A stretch of 64,000 nucleotides of DNA from NCBI RefSeq assembly GCF_000203935.1, contig NC_008577.1:3782001-3846000 (forward strand), written 5' to 3'. This document shows positions 40,386 to 49,239 of the stretch, one piece after another; position 1 is the first letter of the stretch, and each line of letters opens with the position of its first letter. Under the pieces are notes generated by a model that was given only the letters and a program-made list of their open reading frames with translations, searched no databases and was not told the DNA's origin. The stretch is from Shewanella sp. ANA-3 (lineage in GTDB: Bacteria > Pseudomonadota > Gammaproteobacteria > Enterobacterales > Shewanellaceae). Made by a program: the position numbers and the translations under genes.

Positions 40386-40799
40386 GTGACTCCTCTTCAT
40401 ATCAGGATGCTGTGCGTGTTAGGCCTAAGCGTTAGCTTGATGGGGCCCAGTTATGCACTTGCAGCATCAGATGAAGAGTCAACCTTAAAACTCACCCCCG
40501 AAATCTGTATCACTGGGGATGAAAGCCAAGCCTGTGAGATCCGCGTAGAGCTACAGTGGCAACTCGTTAATGACGAGCTAGTCTGTATCTTGTCCGATAA
40601 TAACGCCTATCCTAAATGGTGTAGCGAATCACTGGAACAGCATGCAATAACGTTGAATGTCAGTACGTTAAACGATATTCAATTTATCTTAGTGAGTAAG
40701 GACACCAATCAAACACTGGCTGGAGCCAAATTAAAAATTACGTCAACCTCGCAGCCTCAGGTGCGCAGACGTTACCGTAACCCTTGGAGTTTATTTTAA
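40386..40799 (+). CDS. DUF3019 exported protein
   Basis: A 137-residue protein with a signal peptide (MLCVLGLSVSLMGPSYALAAS) and four cysteines (ICITG, ACEIR, VCILS, WCSES) that may form disulfides in the periplasm. It resembles DUF3019, found next to MipA and a two-component system in Shewanella. The start could be GTG (40386) or ATG (40407); neither has a strong ribosome binding site. It overlaps the next gene by one base. The biochemical function is unknown. Confidence 0.8.
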   Translation: MTPLHIRMLCVLGLSVSLMGPSYALAASDEESTLKLTPEICITGDESQACEIRVELQWQLVNDELVCILSDNNAYPKWCSESLEQHAITLNVSTLNDIQFILVSKDTNQTLAGAKLKITSTSQPQVRRRYRNPWSLF

Positions 40800-41512
40800 T
40801 GACGAATCCACAATCACCCCACAGAGTGTTATTGGTTGAAGACGATGTCCGTCTTGCGAATTTAATCGTAGATTATTTGAAATCACACGGTATGCACGTT
40901 GAAGTCGAGCGCCGCGGTGACACAGTCTTAACCCGCTTAATCAACTACAAGCCCGATATCATACTGCTAGACATTATGTTGCCAGGTCTAGATGGCCTTA
41001 GCCTGTGTGAAAAGCTGCCCGATTACTTTGCCGGCCCTATCCTGCTGATGAGTGCCCTAGGGTCGAGCGAAGATCAGATCAAAGGCTTAGAACTCGGTGC
41101 CGACGACTATGTGGTGAAACCCGTCGACCCCGCGCTGCTGGTTGCTCGTATCAACAACCTATTACGTCGCCAAAACCAACCGCCGCAGGCCGAATCCCAC
41201 TGCCTGACCTTTGGTAAGCTGAGTATCGATCCCCATACCCATGCTATCCGCCTCGACAATAAAGAAGTCGATCTCACCAGCCATGAGTTTGAACTCCTCT
41301 GGTTACTGGCCTCACAAGCGGGACAAGTGCTGAGCCGTCAGTACATCTATCAATTACTGCTTAACATTGATTTTGATGGTAAAGATAGAAAGATAGACGT
41401 ACGTATTTCAAGGCTGCGTAAAAAGCTCAACGACAATATCGAGACCCCATTCAGAATTAAAACCGTCTGGGGACAGGGTTATCTCTTCGCCCCCGAGGCT
41501 TGGAACAACTAA
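40799..41512 (+). CDS. OmpR-family response regulator (RstA-like)
   Basis: A 237-residue regulator with a receiver domain (acidic pair after LLVEDD, phosphoacceptor Asp58 in LLDIMLPGLDG, Lys in VVKPVDP) and an OmpR-type winged helix (SHEFELLWLLASQAGQVLSR; RISRLRKKL). The longer frame from 40784 adds five residues; the ATG at 40799 overlaps the preceding stop (TAATG) and has GGAG upstream. Sequence resembles RstA. Its partner kinase follows directly. Confidence 0.92.
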   Translation: MTNPQSPHRVLLVEDDVRLANLIVDYLKSHGMHVEVERRGDTVLTRLINYKPDIILLDIMLPGLDGLSLCEKLPDYFAGPILLMSALGSSEDQIKGLELGADDYVVKPVDPALLVARINNLLRRQNQPPQAESHCLTFGKLSIDPHTHAIRLDNKEVDLTSHEFELLWLLASQAGQVLSRQYIYQLLLNIDFDGKDRKIDVRISRLRKKLNDNIETPFRIKTVWGQGYLFAPEAWNN

Positions 41513-41520
41513 GAGCTGCC

Positions 41521-42789
41521 GTGAAACGTCTCTTTATCAGCTTATATTTACTGCTGAGCCTCAGTTTTCTAGGCATAGGCTGGACACTGGACAGCCTGTG
41601 GCAGAAAAATGTGGACGAAAATAATGCGTTAGACGCTCCTCTGGTTGCGTTAGCCCAGTTGCTAACCCAACTGCCAGAGGAGAATCGTAACGACTATCTT
41701 GAGGCGCTGCCCAGCCATGATCAGTTGCCCCTTAATCTGCTCAGCCCAGATCAAATTGCGCTAGCCAAAGACCAACAGCTCACGCCCAATCATGTGGTTA
41801 CCACCACAACCAGCGAGGGCGAACAATTCCAGTTTATTCAGGTTGGCGAGCAAGTGTTAATGGCAGGTCCCATCGAAATAGACCCAAGGGCCTCACTGCG
41901 GAATCTGTTTACGCTGTTTTTCTATCTCTCGTTGGCATTGGTTGCGCTGATTTGGGTCGGCCCGTTGTCGCGTGATTTGAGTATTCTACGTAAGGCCACC
42001 AAGGATTTTGGCGAGGCCAAATGGGATACACGCATTAGCCTCTCAAACCGCTCGCAGGTTAAACCCTTAGCGAACACCTTTAATGAAATGGCGCGCCATA
42101 TCAGTGCGTTAATCGAAAACCAAAAACATTTATCCAATGCGGTTTCCCACGAGATCCGCACCCCACTCGCACGGCTGAAATTCGCCCTCGCCCTAATGCC
42201 GATGTACTGCCAGCCCGATTCTGACGAGCAAAAGCGTCAGGATTTTCTCAATGAGATGCAGCTCGACATTAAGGAAATGGAAAACCTGCTGCAGGAACTG
42301 CTGACTTACGCCAGTCTTGAGGCTCAGCGCGAAGGCACGCCTTTAGACGAATACGATCTGCTTAGCTTAGTTAACCAGAGCATCAAACGCTTGAGCAGCT
42401 TAAGTGATACCCCTATCCACTTACAGGCGGAGATGACAACTCTCCCCTTGGTCGGCGAACCCGCTCTGATTGAACGCGCACTACAAAACCTGCTGACCAA
42501 CGCCCAGCGTTTTGCTCGCCAGCAAATATTGATTGAAGTCAGCCAAACCCCGCAAAGGGTGACTTTAAGTGTCAGTAATGATGGGGAGCCTATTCCCGAG
42601 GTGGATTTACCTATGGTGTTCGAGCCCTTTTATCGCAGCCAATCGGTGCAAAATGGTAACAAGGGTCATGGCTTAGGTCTGGCGATTATCAAACGAATTA
42701 TGCAACGTCATCAGGGCGAAGTAAGCGTCAGCAGCAATCCCACTCAAACGCGCTTTACCTTAAGCTGGCCAAAGAAACGGGAAATTTAA
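41521..42789 (+). CDS. Sensor histidine kinase (RstB-like)
   Basis: A 422-residue membrane kinase: TM1 at the N-terminus (LFISLYLLLSLSFLGIGW), a periplasmic region of about 110 residues, TM2 (LFTLFFYLSLALVALIWVGP), HAMP, and HisKA with the phosphorylated His in AVSHEIRTPLARLKF. HATPase follows with the N box (ALQNLLTNAQRFA) and G box (HGLGLAIIKR). The frame opens at 41500, but the GTG at 41521 has AAGAG upstream and gives an RstB-like start. Together with the regulator it probably senses an envelope or periplasmic state; the signal is unknown. Confidence 0.92.
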   Translation: MKRLFISLYLLLSLSFLGIGWTLDSLWQKNVDENNALDAPLVALAQLLTQLPEENRNDYLEALPSHDQLPLNLLSPDQIALAKDQQLTPNHVVTTTTSEGEQFQFIQVGEQVLMAGPIEIDPRASLRNLFTLFFYLSLALVALIWVGPLSRDLSILRKATKDFGEAKWDTRISLSNRSQVKPLANTFNEMARHISALIENQKHLSNAVSHEIRTPLARLKFALALMPMYCQPDSDEQKRQDFLNEMQLDIKEMENLLQELLTYASLEAQREGTPLDEYDLLSLVNQSIKRLSSLSDTPIHLQAEMTTLPLVGEPALIERALQNLLTNAQRFARQQILIEVSQTPQRVTLSVSNDGEPIPEVDLPMVFEPFYRSQSVQNGNKGHGLGLAIIKRIMQRHQGEVSVSSNPTQTRFTLSWPKKREI

Positions 42790-42817
42790 GCCCTTAAGTA
42801 TCGCTCTCAAAGTTAGA

Positions 42818-43126
42818 TTATTCATCGAGGTCAAAATCCCCGAGGTCTAACTCAGCGGCGTCTTGCGGCTCAAAATCGAGTTGTGGATTAAGCGCCGCCC
42901 TCTCCTGCTCAAGTGCTTGCTGACGAGCTTTGTATAAGGCCAACTGCCGCCGACGTTTACGTTGGTGGCATAAACGGATCACATCATGCTTTTGGGCATC
43001 GGTGAAGTGCAACCAATTGAATCGCTCCTCACGATTACGCAGGCAACCTTTGCAATAGCCGCGGGCATCGGTTTGGCACACACCGATGCAGGGGCTAGGT
43101 ATTTCGAAAAAGGCTAACTGTTCCAT
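42818..43126 (-). CDS. DUF1289 family protein
   Basis: A 102-residue protein with the DUF1289 cysteine motif PCIGVC, then RGYCKGC, and a helical basic stretch (QKHDVIRLCHQRKRRRQL), ending in an acidic tail (LDLGDFDLDE). The four cysteines suggest metal or cluster binding. Function is unknown for the family. Confidence 0.85.
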   Translation of the reverse strand: MEQLAFFEIPSPCIGVCQTDARGYCKGCLRNREERFNWLHFTDAQKHDVIRLCHQRKRRRQLALYKARQQALEQERAALNPQLDFEPQDAAELDLGDFDLDE

Positions 43127-43283
43127 GATGTTGAACGACTCTACCAGTTAAGCATCTAAAATACGTGACCTTAAATACACAAGTAAAACAAGACAAAAAT
43201 TAAACACTTTTCACTAAATTACTTGCAGTCTTACTGTTAATCAAGGCACATTGAACAGAGTTTGTACAACTTGGAGTGCCATC

Positions 43284-43820
43284 ATGGGATACAAAAATAT
43301 CGCCAGTCTGTTTGTCGCCTTGGTCTTCGTCAGCGGCTGCAGCAGTAAGCCGAAAAATGATTACGATCTCAATTACGACTTTAAGGCATTACAGAGCTTC
43401 ACCCAGCTCGCTCCCCAGCCCAGCGACGACCCACTCAGCGCCCAGCGCATTCAAACCGAAATCACCCAGCAATTAAGCCAAAAGGGCTTTACTGAAAATG
43501 CCTCTTCCCCCGATTTTAAAGTCGCCTATGGCTTACTGACCCAAGACAAGCCCAAAGACTCAGGCCTATCCATAGGCTTAGGCACGGGCAGTTTCGGCCG
43601 CTCTGGCGGCATTGGCGTAGGTACAAGCGTCGGCGTGCCGCTTGGCAGTGATACGGCAAAAATCCAAACTATTCAAATTGATATTATCGACACTAAAACC
43701 AATAAGCTGATTTGGCGCGGCACAGATAGTTTCGATTTTGATGGCGGCGGCGATAAAAAAGCTCAAGACACAGCCAAAGCCGTTAGCCGGATTTTGGCGC
43801 AGTTTCCACCGCAGCCATAG
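43284..43820 (+). CDS. DUF4136 lipoprotein
   Basis: A 178-residue lipoprotein with lipobox FVSGCSSKP. A DUF4136 segment follows (YDFKALQSFTQL; VAYGLLT; GVGTSVGVPL; DIIDTKTNKLIWRG). The frame opens at a TTG (43251), but the ATG at 43284 gives a normal signal and has TTGGAG upstream. Family members are outer-membrane-associated lipoproteins without an assigned activity. Confidence 0.85.
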   Translation: MGYKNIASLFVALVFVSGCSSKPKNDYDLNYDFKALQSFTQLAPQPSDDPLSAQRIQTEITQQLSQKGFTENASSPDFKVAYGLLTQDKPKDSGLSIGLGTGSFGRSGGIGVGTSVGVPLGSDTAKIQTIQIDIIDTKTNKLIWRGTDSFDFDGGGDKKAQDTAKAVSRILAQFPPQP

Positions 43821-43914
43821 GTCTGATTAAAACGGCGCAGATTGATCTGATGGCGGTTAGTCCTTGATGGTTTAAACCATAATGACTTAAATCACCGTGG
43901 CTTATGCAATAGCC

Positions 43915-43947
43915 AATAAAAATGGGCGATTAACGCCCATTTTTATT
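43915..43947. terminator. Bidirectional terminator between the DUF4136 and cysM genes
   Basis: AATAAAAATGGGCG and CGCCCATTTTTATT form a perfect 14-bp stem with a 5-base loop. Confidence 0.88.
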
Positions 43948-43988
43948 GCCAAAGGAAGGTCAAACCCTAAGCGTAAGCTTAGTTAGGG

Positions 43989-44867
43989 TTAAGAAAATAA
44001 CCCTGATGACAGATAACGGTCGCCCCTATCACACACAATTGCGACTACAACGGACCCCGGATTCTGCCTCGCAATCTCGAGCGCCGCAAATACCGCGCCG
44101 CCAGAACTCACGCCAGCACAAATACCTTCTTCACGGGCCAAGGTTCTCGCCATAGCTTTGGCGTCTTGCTCCTCAATGTCCATCACGGCATCGACACGGG
44201 CAGCATCGAAAATACCCGGTAGATATTCCTGCGGCCAGCGGCGAATCCCCGGAATCGAACTGCCATCGGCGGGTTGTAGCCCGACAATAGTGATATCGGG
44301 ATTACGACTCTTTAAGTATTTAGACACGCCCATAATAGTGCCTGTGGTACCCATGCTAGAGACAAAGTGAGTGATCTTACCTTGGCTCTGCTGCCAAATT
44401 TCGGGGCCAGTAGTCTGAAAATGGGCGTTGGCATTATCTTGATTATTGAACTGATCCAGCACCTTACCTTTGCCTTGTGCCTGAAGATCTAAGGCTAAAT
44501 CCCGCGCGGCTTCCATATTGTCCACCAGCAGCAACTCGGCGCCATAGGCCTGCATGGCATCCTTACGCTCTTGGGTCGAATTTGACGGCATGATCAGGAT
44601 CATCTTGTAGCCTTTAATCGCCGCAGCCATGGCTAAGGCGATGCCCGTATTGCCACTGGTGGCTTCAATCAGGGTATCCCCGGGGGCTATCTCTTGGCGA
44701 AGCTCCGCCTGAATAATCATATTCAGCGCCGCGCGATCCTTTACCGAGCCAGCAGGGTTATTCCCCTCCAGCTTTAACAATACCGTTGAGCTACCACAAT
44801 CAAGCCGCTGCAAACGTACCAGCGGAGTTTGCCCAATACAGGCTTCAATAGTCGGAAAGTCAGACAC
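43989..44867 (-). CDS. cysM: Cysteine synthase B
   Basis: A 292-residue PLP enzyme. The PLP Lys is in NNPAGSVKDRAALN near residue 43, with the substrate loop EATSGNTGIALA near 70 and GTTGTIMGVSKYL near 175. CysM can use thiosulfate as well as sulfide with O-acetylserine. It starts at GTG with AAAGGAT upstream. It is divergent from cysPTWA, which supports a role in thiosulfate assimilation. Confidence 0.95.
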   Translation of the reverse strand: MSDFPTIEACIGQTPLVRLQRLDCGSSTVLLKLEGNNPAGSVKDRAALNMIIQAELRQEIAPGDTLIEATSGNTGIALAMAAAIKGYKMILIMPSNSTQERKDAMQAYGAELLLVDNMEAARDLALDLQAQGKGKVLDQFNNQDNANAHFQTTGPEIWQQSQGKITHFVSSMGTTGTIMGVSKYLKSRNPDITIVGLQPADGSSIPGIRRWPQEYLPGIFDAARVDAVMDIEEQDAKAMARTLAREEGICAGVSSGGAVFAALEIARQNPGSVVVAIVCDRGDRYLSSGLFS

Positions 44868-45074
44868 TCGGTTATCCTTTATTTGATAAAAGCGACTCAG
44901 TATTTGGGTATTTTAAGATGCTTGGACGCAACAAACACGTGAATATCATCAACGGCATACAATTAATCGCTCATAGTTATTCAAAAAAGTTCTATTTATG
45001 TGGCTTTTTATAAATAAAATCTTCTATTACTCTATTCCTATAACTGACACAGTTGCCAGATTAAGGAGTACAAA

Positions 45075-46082
45075 ATGCCAGTAAAATTGACTAAAGCCCT
45101 GCTGGGAACCCTATTGCTGGGAACCTCCCTCAATGTGGCAGCCGCCGATCAGACACTATTAAATTCGTCATACGATATCGCGCGGGAATTATTTAATGCC
45201 TATAACCCTGTTTTTGCTAAACATTGGCAAGAACAAACTGGCAAGACCGTTGAAATCAAGCAATCCCATGCGGGTTCTTCCGCTCAGGCTCGCTCGATTC
45301 TGCAGGGCTTACCCGCCGATGTAGTGACCTTTAACCAAGTCACCGATGTACAAATTCTGCATGACCGCGGCAAGTTAATCCCAGAAAACTGGCAACAACT
45401 GCTGCCGAATGCCAGCTCACCTTACTACTCTACCATCGCGTTTTTGGTGCGTAAGGGCAATCCAAAGCAAATCAGCGACTGGAATGATTTAGCTAAAGAT
45501 GACGTTAAGTTGGTGTTCCCGAACCCAAAAACCTCGGGTAATGCGCGCTACACCTACTTAGCAGCCTTAGGTTATGCCCAGAAAAACTATGGTAAAGATA
45601 ATCAAGCCTCACTAGATGAGTTCTTGAAGAAGTTCCTCGGTAACGTTGCCGTATTCGATACGGGCGGGCGTGGTGCAACCACTTCGTTTGTAGAGCGTGG
45701 CATCGGCGATGTGCTGATCACCTTCGAATCTGAAGTGAACAATATCCGTCAGCAATATGGTGCCGATGATTACCAAGTTGTCGTGCCTAAAACCTCGATT
45801 CTGGCGGAATTCCCCGTTGCCGTCGTTGAGAAAAACGCTAAGCGTAACGGCACACAAGAATTAGCAACCGAGTATTTAAACTATCTTTACAGCGAAGAAG
45901 CACAACGTTTGTTAGCCGGATTTAACTACCGCGTTCACAACGAGAAGGTTGTTGCCGAATTTACCAAACAGTTCCCAGCGGTTGAGTTAATGACTGTTGA
46001 GCAAATCATAGGTAACTGGGACAACGCCATGAAGACCCAATTTGCCAATGGCGCCAAACTGGATCAGTTATTAAAACGTTGA
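45075..46082 (+). CDS. cysP: Thiosulfate/sulfate-binding periplasmic protein
   Basis: A 335-residue ABC substrate-binding protein with a signal peptide (LLGTLLLGTSLNVAAA). Ligand-site segments IKQSHAGSSAQARSIL, VVTFNQVTDVQILHD and FPNPKTSGNARYTYLAA are closer to remembered E. coli CysP than to Sbp. It is followed by a hairpin at 46113 and then cysTWA. AAGGAG precedes the ATG. No clear CysB site was identified. Confidence 0.93.
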   Translation: MPVKLTKALLGTLLLGTSLNVAAADQTLLNSSYDIARELFNAYNPVFAKHWQEQTGKTVEIKQSHAGSSAQARSILQGLPADVVTFNQVTDVQILHDRGKLIPENWQQLLPNASSPYYSTIAFLVRKGNPKQISDWNDLAKDDVKLVFPNPKTSGNARYTYLAALGYAQKNYGKDNQASLDEFLKKFLGNVAVFDTGGRGATTSFVERGIGDVLITFESEVNNIRQQYGADDYQVVVPKTSILAEFPVAVVEKNAKRNGTQELATEYLNYLYSEEAQRLLAGFNYRVHNEKVVAEFTKQFPAVELMTVEQIIGNWDNAMKTQFANGAKLDQLLKR

Positions 46083-46112
46083 TCATCCGCTTGGGTACCT
46101 AAGTCACCAAAT

Positions 46113-46144
46113 CCACAACCCGGGCAATGTCCCGGGTTTTGTGG
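46113..46144 (+). terminator. Hairpin between cysP and cysT
   Basis: CCACAACCCGGG (46113-46124) pairs with CCCGGGTTTTGTGG (46131-46144) with a small bulge. It follows the cysP stop by 30 bases and has no long T-tract after it, so it may be a partial terminator or mRNA-stabilising hairpin that lets cysP be made in excess of the permease. Confidence 0.55.
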
Positions 46145-46265
46145 TTATATCGCGGCAACGGACAAGGTCGCTATCACAAGTTGTCTTTATCGCGATTGAG
46201 CAATAATGTGCTAATGGCATAATAATATTGGATTAACTCCATTAACCTTATCGGGTGGTTATTCA

Positions 46266-47111
46266 GTGATATTTAATAATGGGCGCTTACGCCACAAGCG
46301 GGTTTTGCCGGGGTTTAGTATCAGCCTAGGTGTGTCTCTGCTGTTTGTCAGCTTGATCCTCCTGCTCCCCACCACAGGCCTGATTATGCAAACCAGCCAG
46401 ATGAGCTGGGCCGAGTATTGGGGCGTGATTGCCGATCCCCGCGTGCTGGCAAGTTATAAAGTCACTATTTTATCTGCACTGGCCGCCTCCCTGTTTAACT
46501 GTCTTTTTGGCCTGTTACTCGCCTGGGTGTTGGTTCGTTATGAGTTTCCGGGTAAGCGCATCCTCGATGCCTTAGTCGATTTACCCTTTGCCTTACCCAC
46601 AGCCGTCGCGGGTATCACCTTAGCGACCCTGTACGCCGAGAATGGCCAGATTGGTAGCCTGTTGGCCGAAATCGGGGTCAAAGTGGCTTACACACCATTG
46701 GGGATCGTGGTTGCGATGATCTTCACCAGCATTCCCTTCGTGGTGCGAACCGTCCAGCCCGTACTGGAAGAGTTATCCCACGATGAAGAAGAAGCTGGCA
46801 TGACCTTAGGCGCAACCGATGGCGCCGTGTTTTGGCGGGTGATTTTACCTTCCCTCTGGCCTGCCTTAGTGGTCGGTACGGCGCTGTCTTTTACCCGCAG
46901 CCTAGGTGAGTTTGGCGCGGTGATTTTTATCGCAGGCAATATGCCCTACATCAGTGAAATCACCTCCCTGATGATTTTCGTTCGTCTACAGGAATTTGAT
47001 TTTGCCGGCGCCAGCGCCATTGCCTCCGTTGTACTGCTAACCTCGCTGTTGCTGCTACTGCTGATTAACCTGTGGCAGGCGCGTTATTTACGCCGCATTC
47101 ACGGCCGATAA
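46266..47111 (+). CDS. cysT: Sulfate/thiosulfate ABC transporter permease CysT (CysU)
   Basis: A 281-residue inner-membrane permease with about six membrane segments and the ABC-permease EAA loop (DEEEAGMTLGATDGAVFWRVILP). It starts at GTG (46266), with a weak ribosome binding site. It pairs with CysW to form the channel served by CysP and CysA. Confidence 0.94.
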   Translation: MIFNNGRLRHKRVLPGFSISLGVSLLFVSLILLLPTTGLIMQTSQMSWAEYWGVIADPRVLASYKVTILSALAASLFNCLFGLLLAWVLVRYEFPGKRILDALVDLPFALPTAVAGITLATLYAENGQIGSLLAEIGVKVAYTPLGIVVAMIFTSIPFVVRTVQPVLEELSHDEEEAGMTLGATDGAVFWRVILPSLWPALVVGTALSFTRSLGEFGAVIFIAGNMPYISEITSLMIFVRLQEFDFAGASAIASVVLLTSLLLLLLINLWQARYLRRIHGR

Positions 47112-47120
47112 GGAGCCACC

Positions 47121-47990
47121 ATGAACTCATTTAAACCGTTAAGAGTCGGTGAAGCGCCCCTTATCAAATGGAGCCTAATCACCCTAGCCGTGTTTTTGGC
47201 CATGGTATTGTTGCTACTGCCCTTAGTCAGTATTTTCCAGCAGGCCTTCGTCGGTGGTTGGGAGCGTTATATCGAGCATCTTAGCCAGCCCGACTCACTC
47301 CACGCTATCGGGCTGACCCTTATGGTCGCAGCGCTGACCGTGCCAATTAACTTAGTGTTTGGGGTGCTGCTCGCTTGGAGCGTAACGCGCTTTGAGTTTC
47401 CGGGGCGTAAGTTACTTATCACCTTGATTGATATTCCCTTTGCCGTATCGCCCGTGGTCGCAGGCTTACTCTATCTGCTGCTTTACGGCAACAGTGGCTG
47501 GCTTGGCGCTTGGCTATTTGAGCACGATTTACAGATCATGTTTGCCTGGCCGGGGATTCTGTTAGTCACCATTTTCGTGACTTGCCCTTTTGTTGCCCGA
47601 GAATTAATCCCATTGATGCAGCAACAGGGCGCATCGGAGGAAGAAGCCGCGGTTATTCTTGGCGCCTCATGGTGGCAACTGTTTCGCCGCGTGACTCTGC
47701 CCAATATCAAGTGGGCGCTGATTTATGGGGTGATCCTCACCAATGCCAGAGCCGTGGGTGAGTTTGGTGCCGTTGCCGTAGTATCTGGCAATATCCGCGG
47801 TGAAACCAACACATTACCTTTGCATGTGCAATTACTTTACGAAGATTATCAGGCCGAAGCCGCCTTCGCGAGCGCGTCACTGCTTGCCTTGATCGCCCTA
47901 TGTACCTTACTGCTAAAAGCCTTAGTAGAGTGGCGCCAACAACGCAGCTTATCCGCCAATGACAACCAAGAGCAGAGCCAATCATTATGA
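47121..47990 (+). CDS. cysW: Sulfate/thiosulfate ABC transporter permease CysW
   Basis: A 289-residue permease with the EAA loop (SEEEAAVILGASWWQLFRRVTLP) and typical membrane segments (PFAVSPVVAGLLYLLLYG). AAGGAGCC precedes the ATG. It follows cysT by nine bases and overlaps cysA by four (ATGA), so the genes are co-translated. Confidence 0.95.
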   Translation: MNSFKPLRVGEAPLIKWSLITLAVFLAMVLLLLPLVSIFQQAFVGGWERYIEHLSQPDSLHAIGLTLMVAALTVPINLVFGVLLAWSVTRFEFPGRKLLITLIDIPFAVSPVVAGLLYLLLYGNSGWLGAWLFEHDLQIMFAWPGILLVTIFVTCPFVARELIPLMQQQGASEEEAAVILGASWWQLFRRVTLPNIKWALIYGVILTNARAVGEFGAVAVVSGNIRGETNTLPLHVQLLYEDYQAEAAFASASLLALIALCTLLLKALVEWRQQRSLSANDNQEQSQSL

Positions 47991-49117
47991 GTATTCGTTT
48001 AACTAATATTTCCAAAAAATTTGGCCAATTTCAGGCGCTCTCGCCGCTCAATCTGGATATTCAAGAAGGCGAGATGATAGGTCTTCTCGGCCCTTCTGGC
48101 TCGGGTAAAACTACCCTATTGCGGATTATTGCTGGCCTTGAGGGCGCGGATAGCGGCCAAATCCATTTCGGTAATCGCGATGTGACCCAAGTGCATGTGC
48201 GCGACCGTAGAGTCGGATTTGTCTTCCAAAACTACGCCCTGTTCCGCCATATGACGGTCGCCGACAACGTCGCCTTTGGACTCGAAGTCATTCCGAAAAA
48301 ACAGCGCCCGTCTAAGGCTGAAATCCAAAAGCGCGTCAGCCATTTACTCGAAATGGTACAACTGGGCCATTTAGCCCAGCGTTACCCTGAGCAGCTCTCG
48401 GGCGGACAAAAACAGCGTATCGCCTTGGCCCGAGCCTTAGCGACTCAGCCCGAAGTGCTGTTACTGGATGAGCCCTTTGGCGCCCTCGATGCCAAGGTGC
48501 GTAAAGAACTGCGCCGCTGGTTGCGCAGTCTTCACGATGAGCTGAAATTCACTAGCGTGTTTGTGACCCACGATCAGGACGAAGCCTTAGAGCTTTCCGA
48601 TAGGGTGGTGGTGATGAGCAACGGCAATATCGAGCAGGTCAATACTCCGATTGAGTTGTACGCCCAACCCAATAGCCGCTTTGTGTTTGATTTTTTAGGT
48701 AACGTCAATCGGTTTGAAGCGAGCTGGCAACAAAATCGTTGGACTAATGGTGACGCCTTCTTAGTACCACCGGAGCAAACGCCACTGCAACAAAACGGCG
48801 CGCTCTATGTTCGTAGCCATGAGCTAGCACTGGCGGATAAACCCAACAGCCAAGCCCATATTCCCTTTACCATAGTGGCGATAACACCGGTGGGCGCAGA
48901 AGTGCGTGTCGAACTGGCGCCTATCGGCTGGCAGAGTGAAGAACTGTGGGAAGCCACCTTTACCCACCATCATCTGCAAGAATTAGGACTGCAAAAAGGC
49001 AGTCTGGTCTACGCCACCCCAAGAACGGCTTATTTCTTTGGTGAACAAGGTGATGGCTCGCCCGTGCGTCAAAGCTGGCCCTTCCTCCCGCCGGGCAGCT
49101 TGGCCTTCGATATTTAA
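47987..49117 (+). CDS. cysA: Sulfate/thiosulfate ABC transporter ATP-binding protein CysA
   Basis: A 376-residue ATPase: Walker A GPSGSGKTT near residue 35, Q-loop FVFQNYALF, signature LSGGQKQRIALARALA, Walker B VLLLDEPFGALD and switch His in VFVTHDQDEAL. The C-terminal segment (about 240-350) has TOBE-like regulatory sequence. Last gene of cysPTWA, followed by a strong terminator. Confidence 0.97.
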   Translation: MSIRLTNISKKFGQFQALSPLNLDIQEGEMIGLLGPSGSGKTTLLRIIAGLEGADSGQIHFGNRDVTQVHVRDRRVGFVFQNYALFRHMTVADNVAFGLEVIPKKQRPSKAEIQKRVSHLLEMVQLGHLAQRYPEQLSGGQKQRIALARALATQPEVLLLDEPFGALDAKVRKELRRWLRSLHDELKFTSVFVTHDQDEALELSDRVVVMSNGNIEQVNTPIELYAQPNSRFVFDFLGNVNRFEASWQQNRWTNGDAFLVPPEQTPLQQNGALYVRSHELALADKPNSQAHIPFTIVAITPVGAEVRVELAPIGWQSEELWEATFTHHHLQELGLQKGSLVYATPRTAYFFGEQGDGSPVRQSWPFLPPGSLAFDI

Positions 49118-49148
49118 TCGCAGCCAGTATTTACCTAATACACATAAC

Positions 49149-49181
49149 AAAAAAGCGCTGACAAAATTGTCAGCGCTTTTT
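49149..49181. terminator. Bidirectional terminator after cysA
   Basis: AAAAGCGCTGACA and TGTCAGCGCTTTT form a 13-bp stem with T-tracts on both strands; it lies between cysA and the converging YiaV-like gene. Confidence 0.9.
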
Positions 49182-49239
49182 ATTCACTCTTAGGCAGCTT
49201 AACACCAGCTCCAAGCGAAGTCGTTAGCGTAAAACTCCA

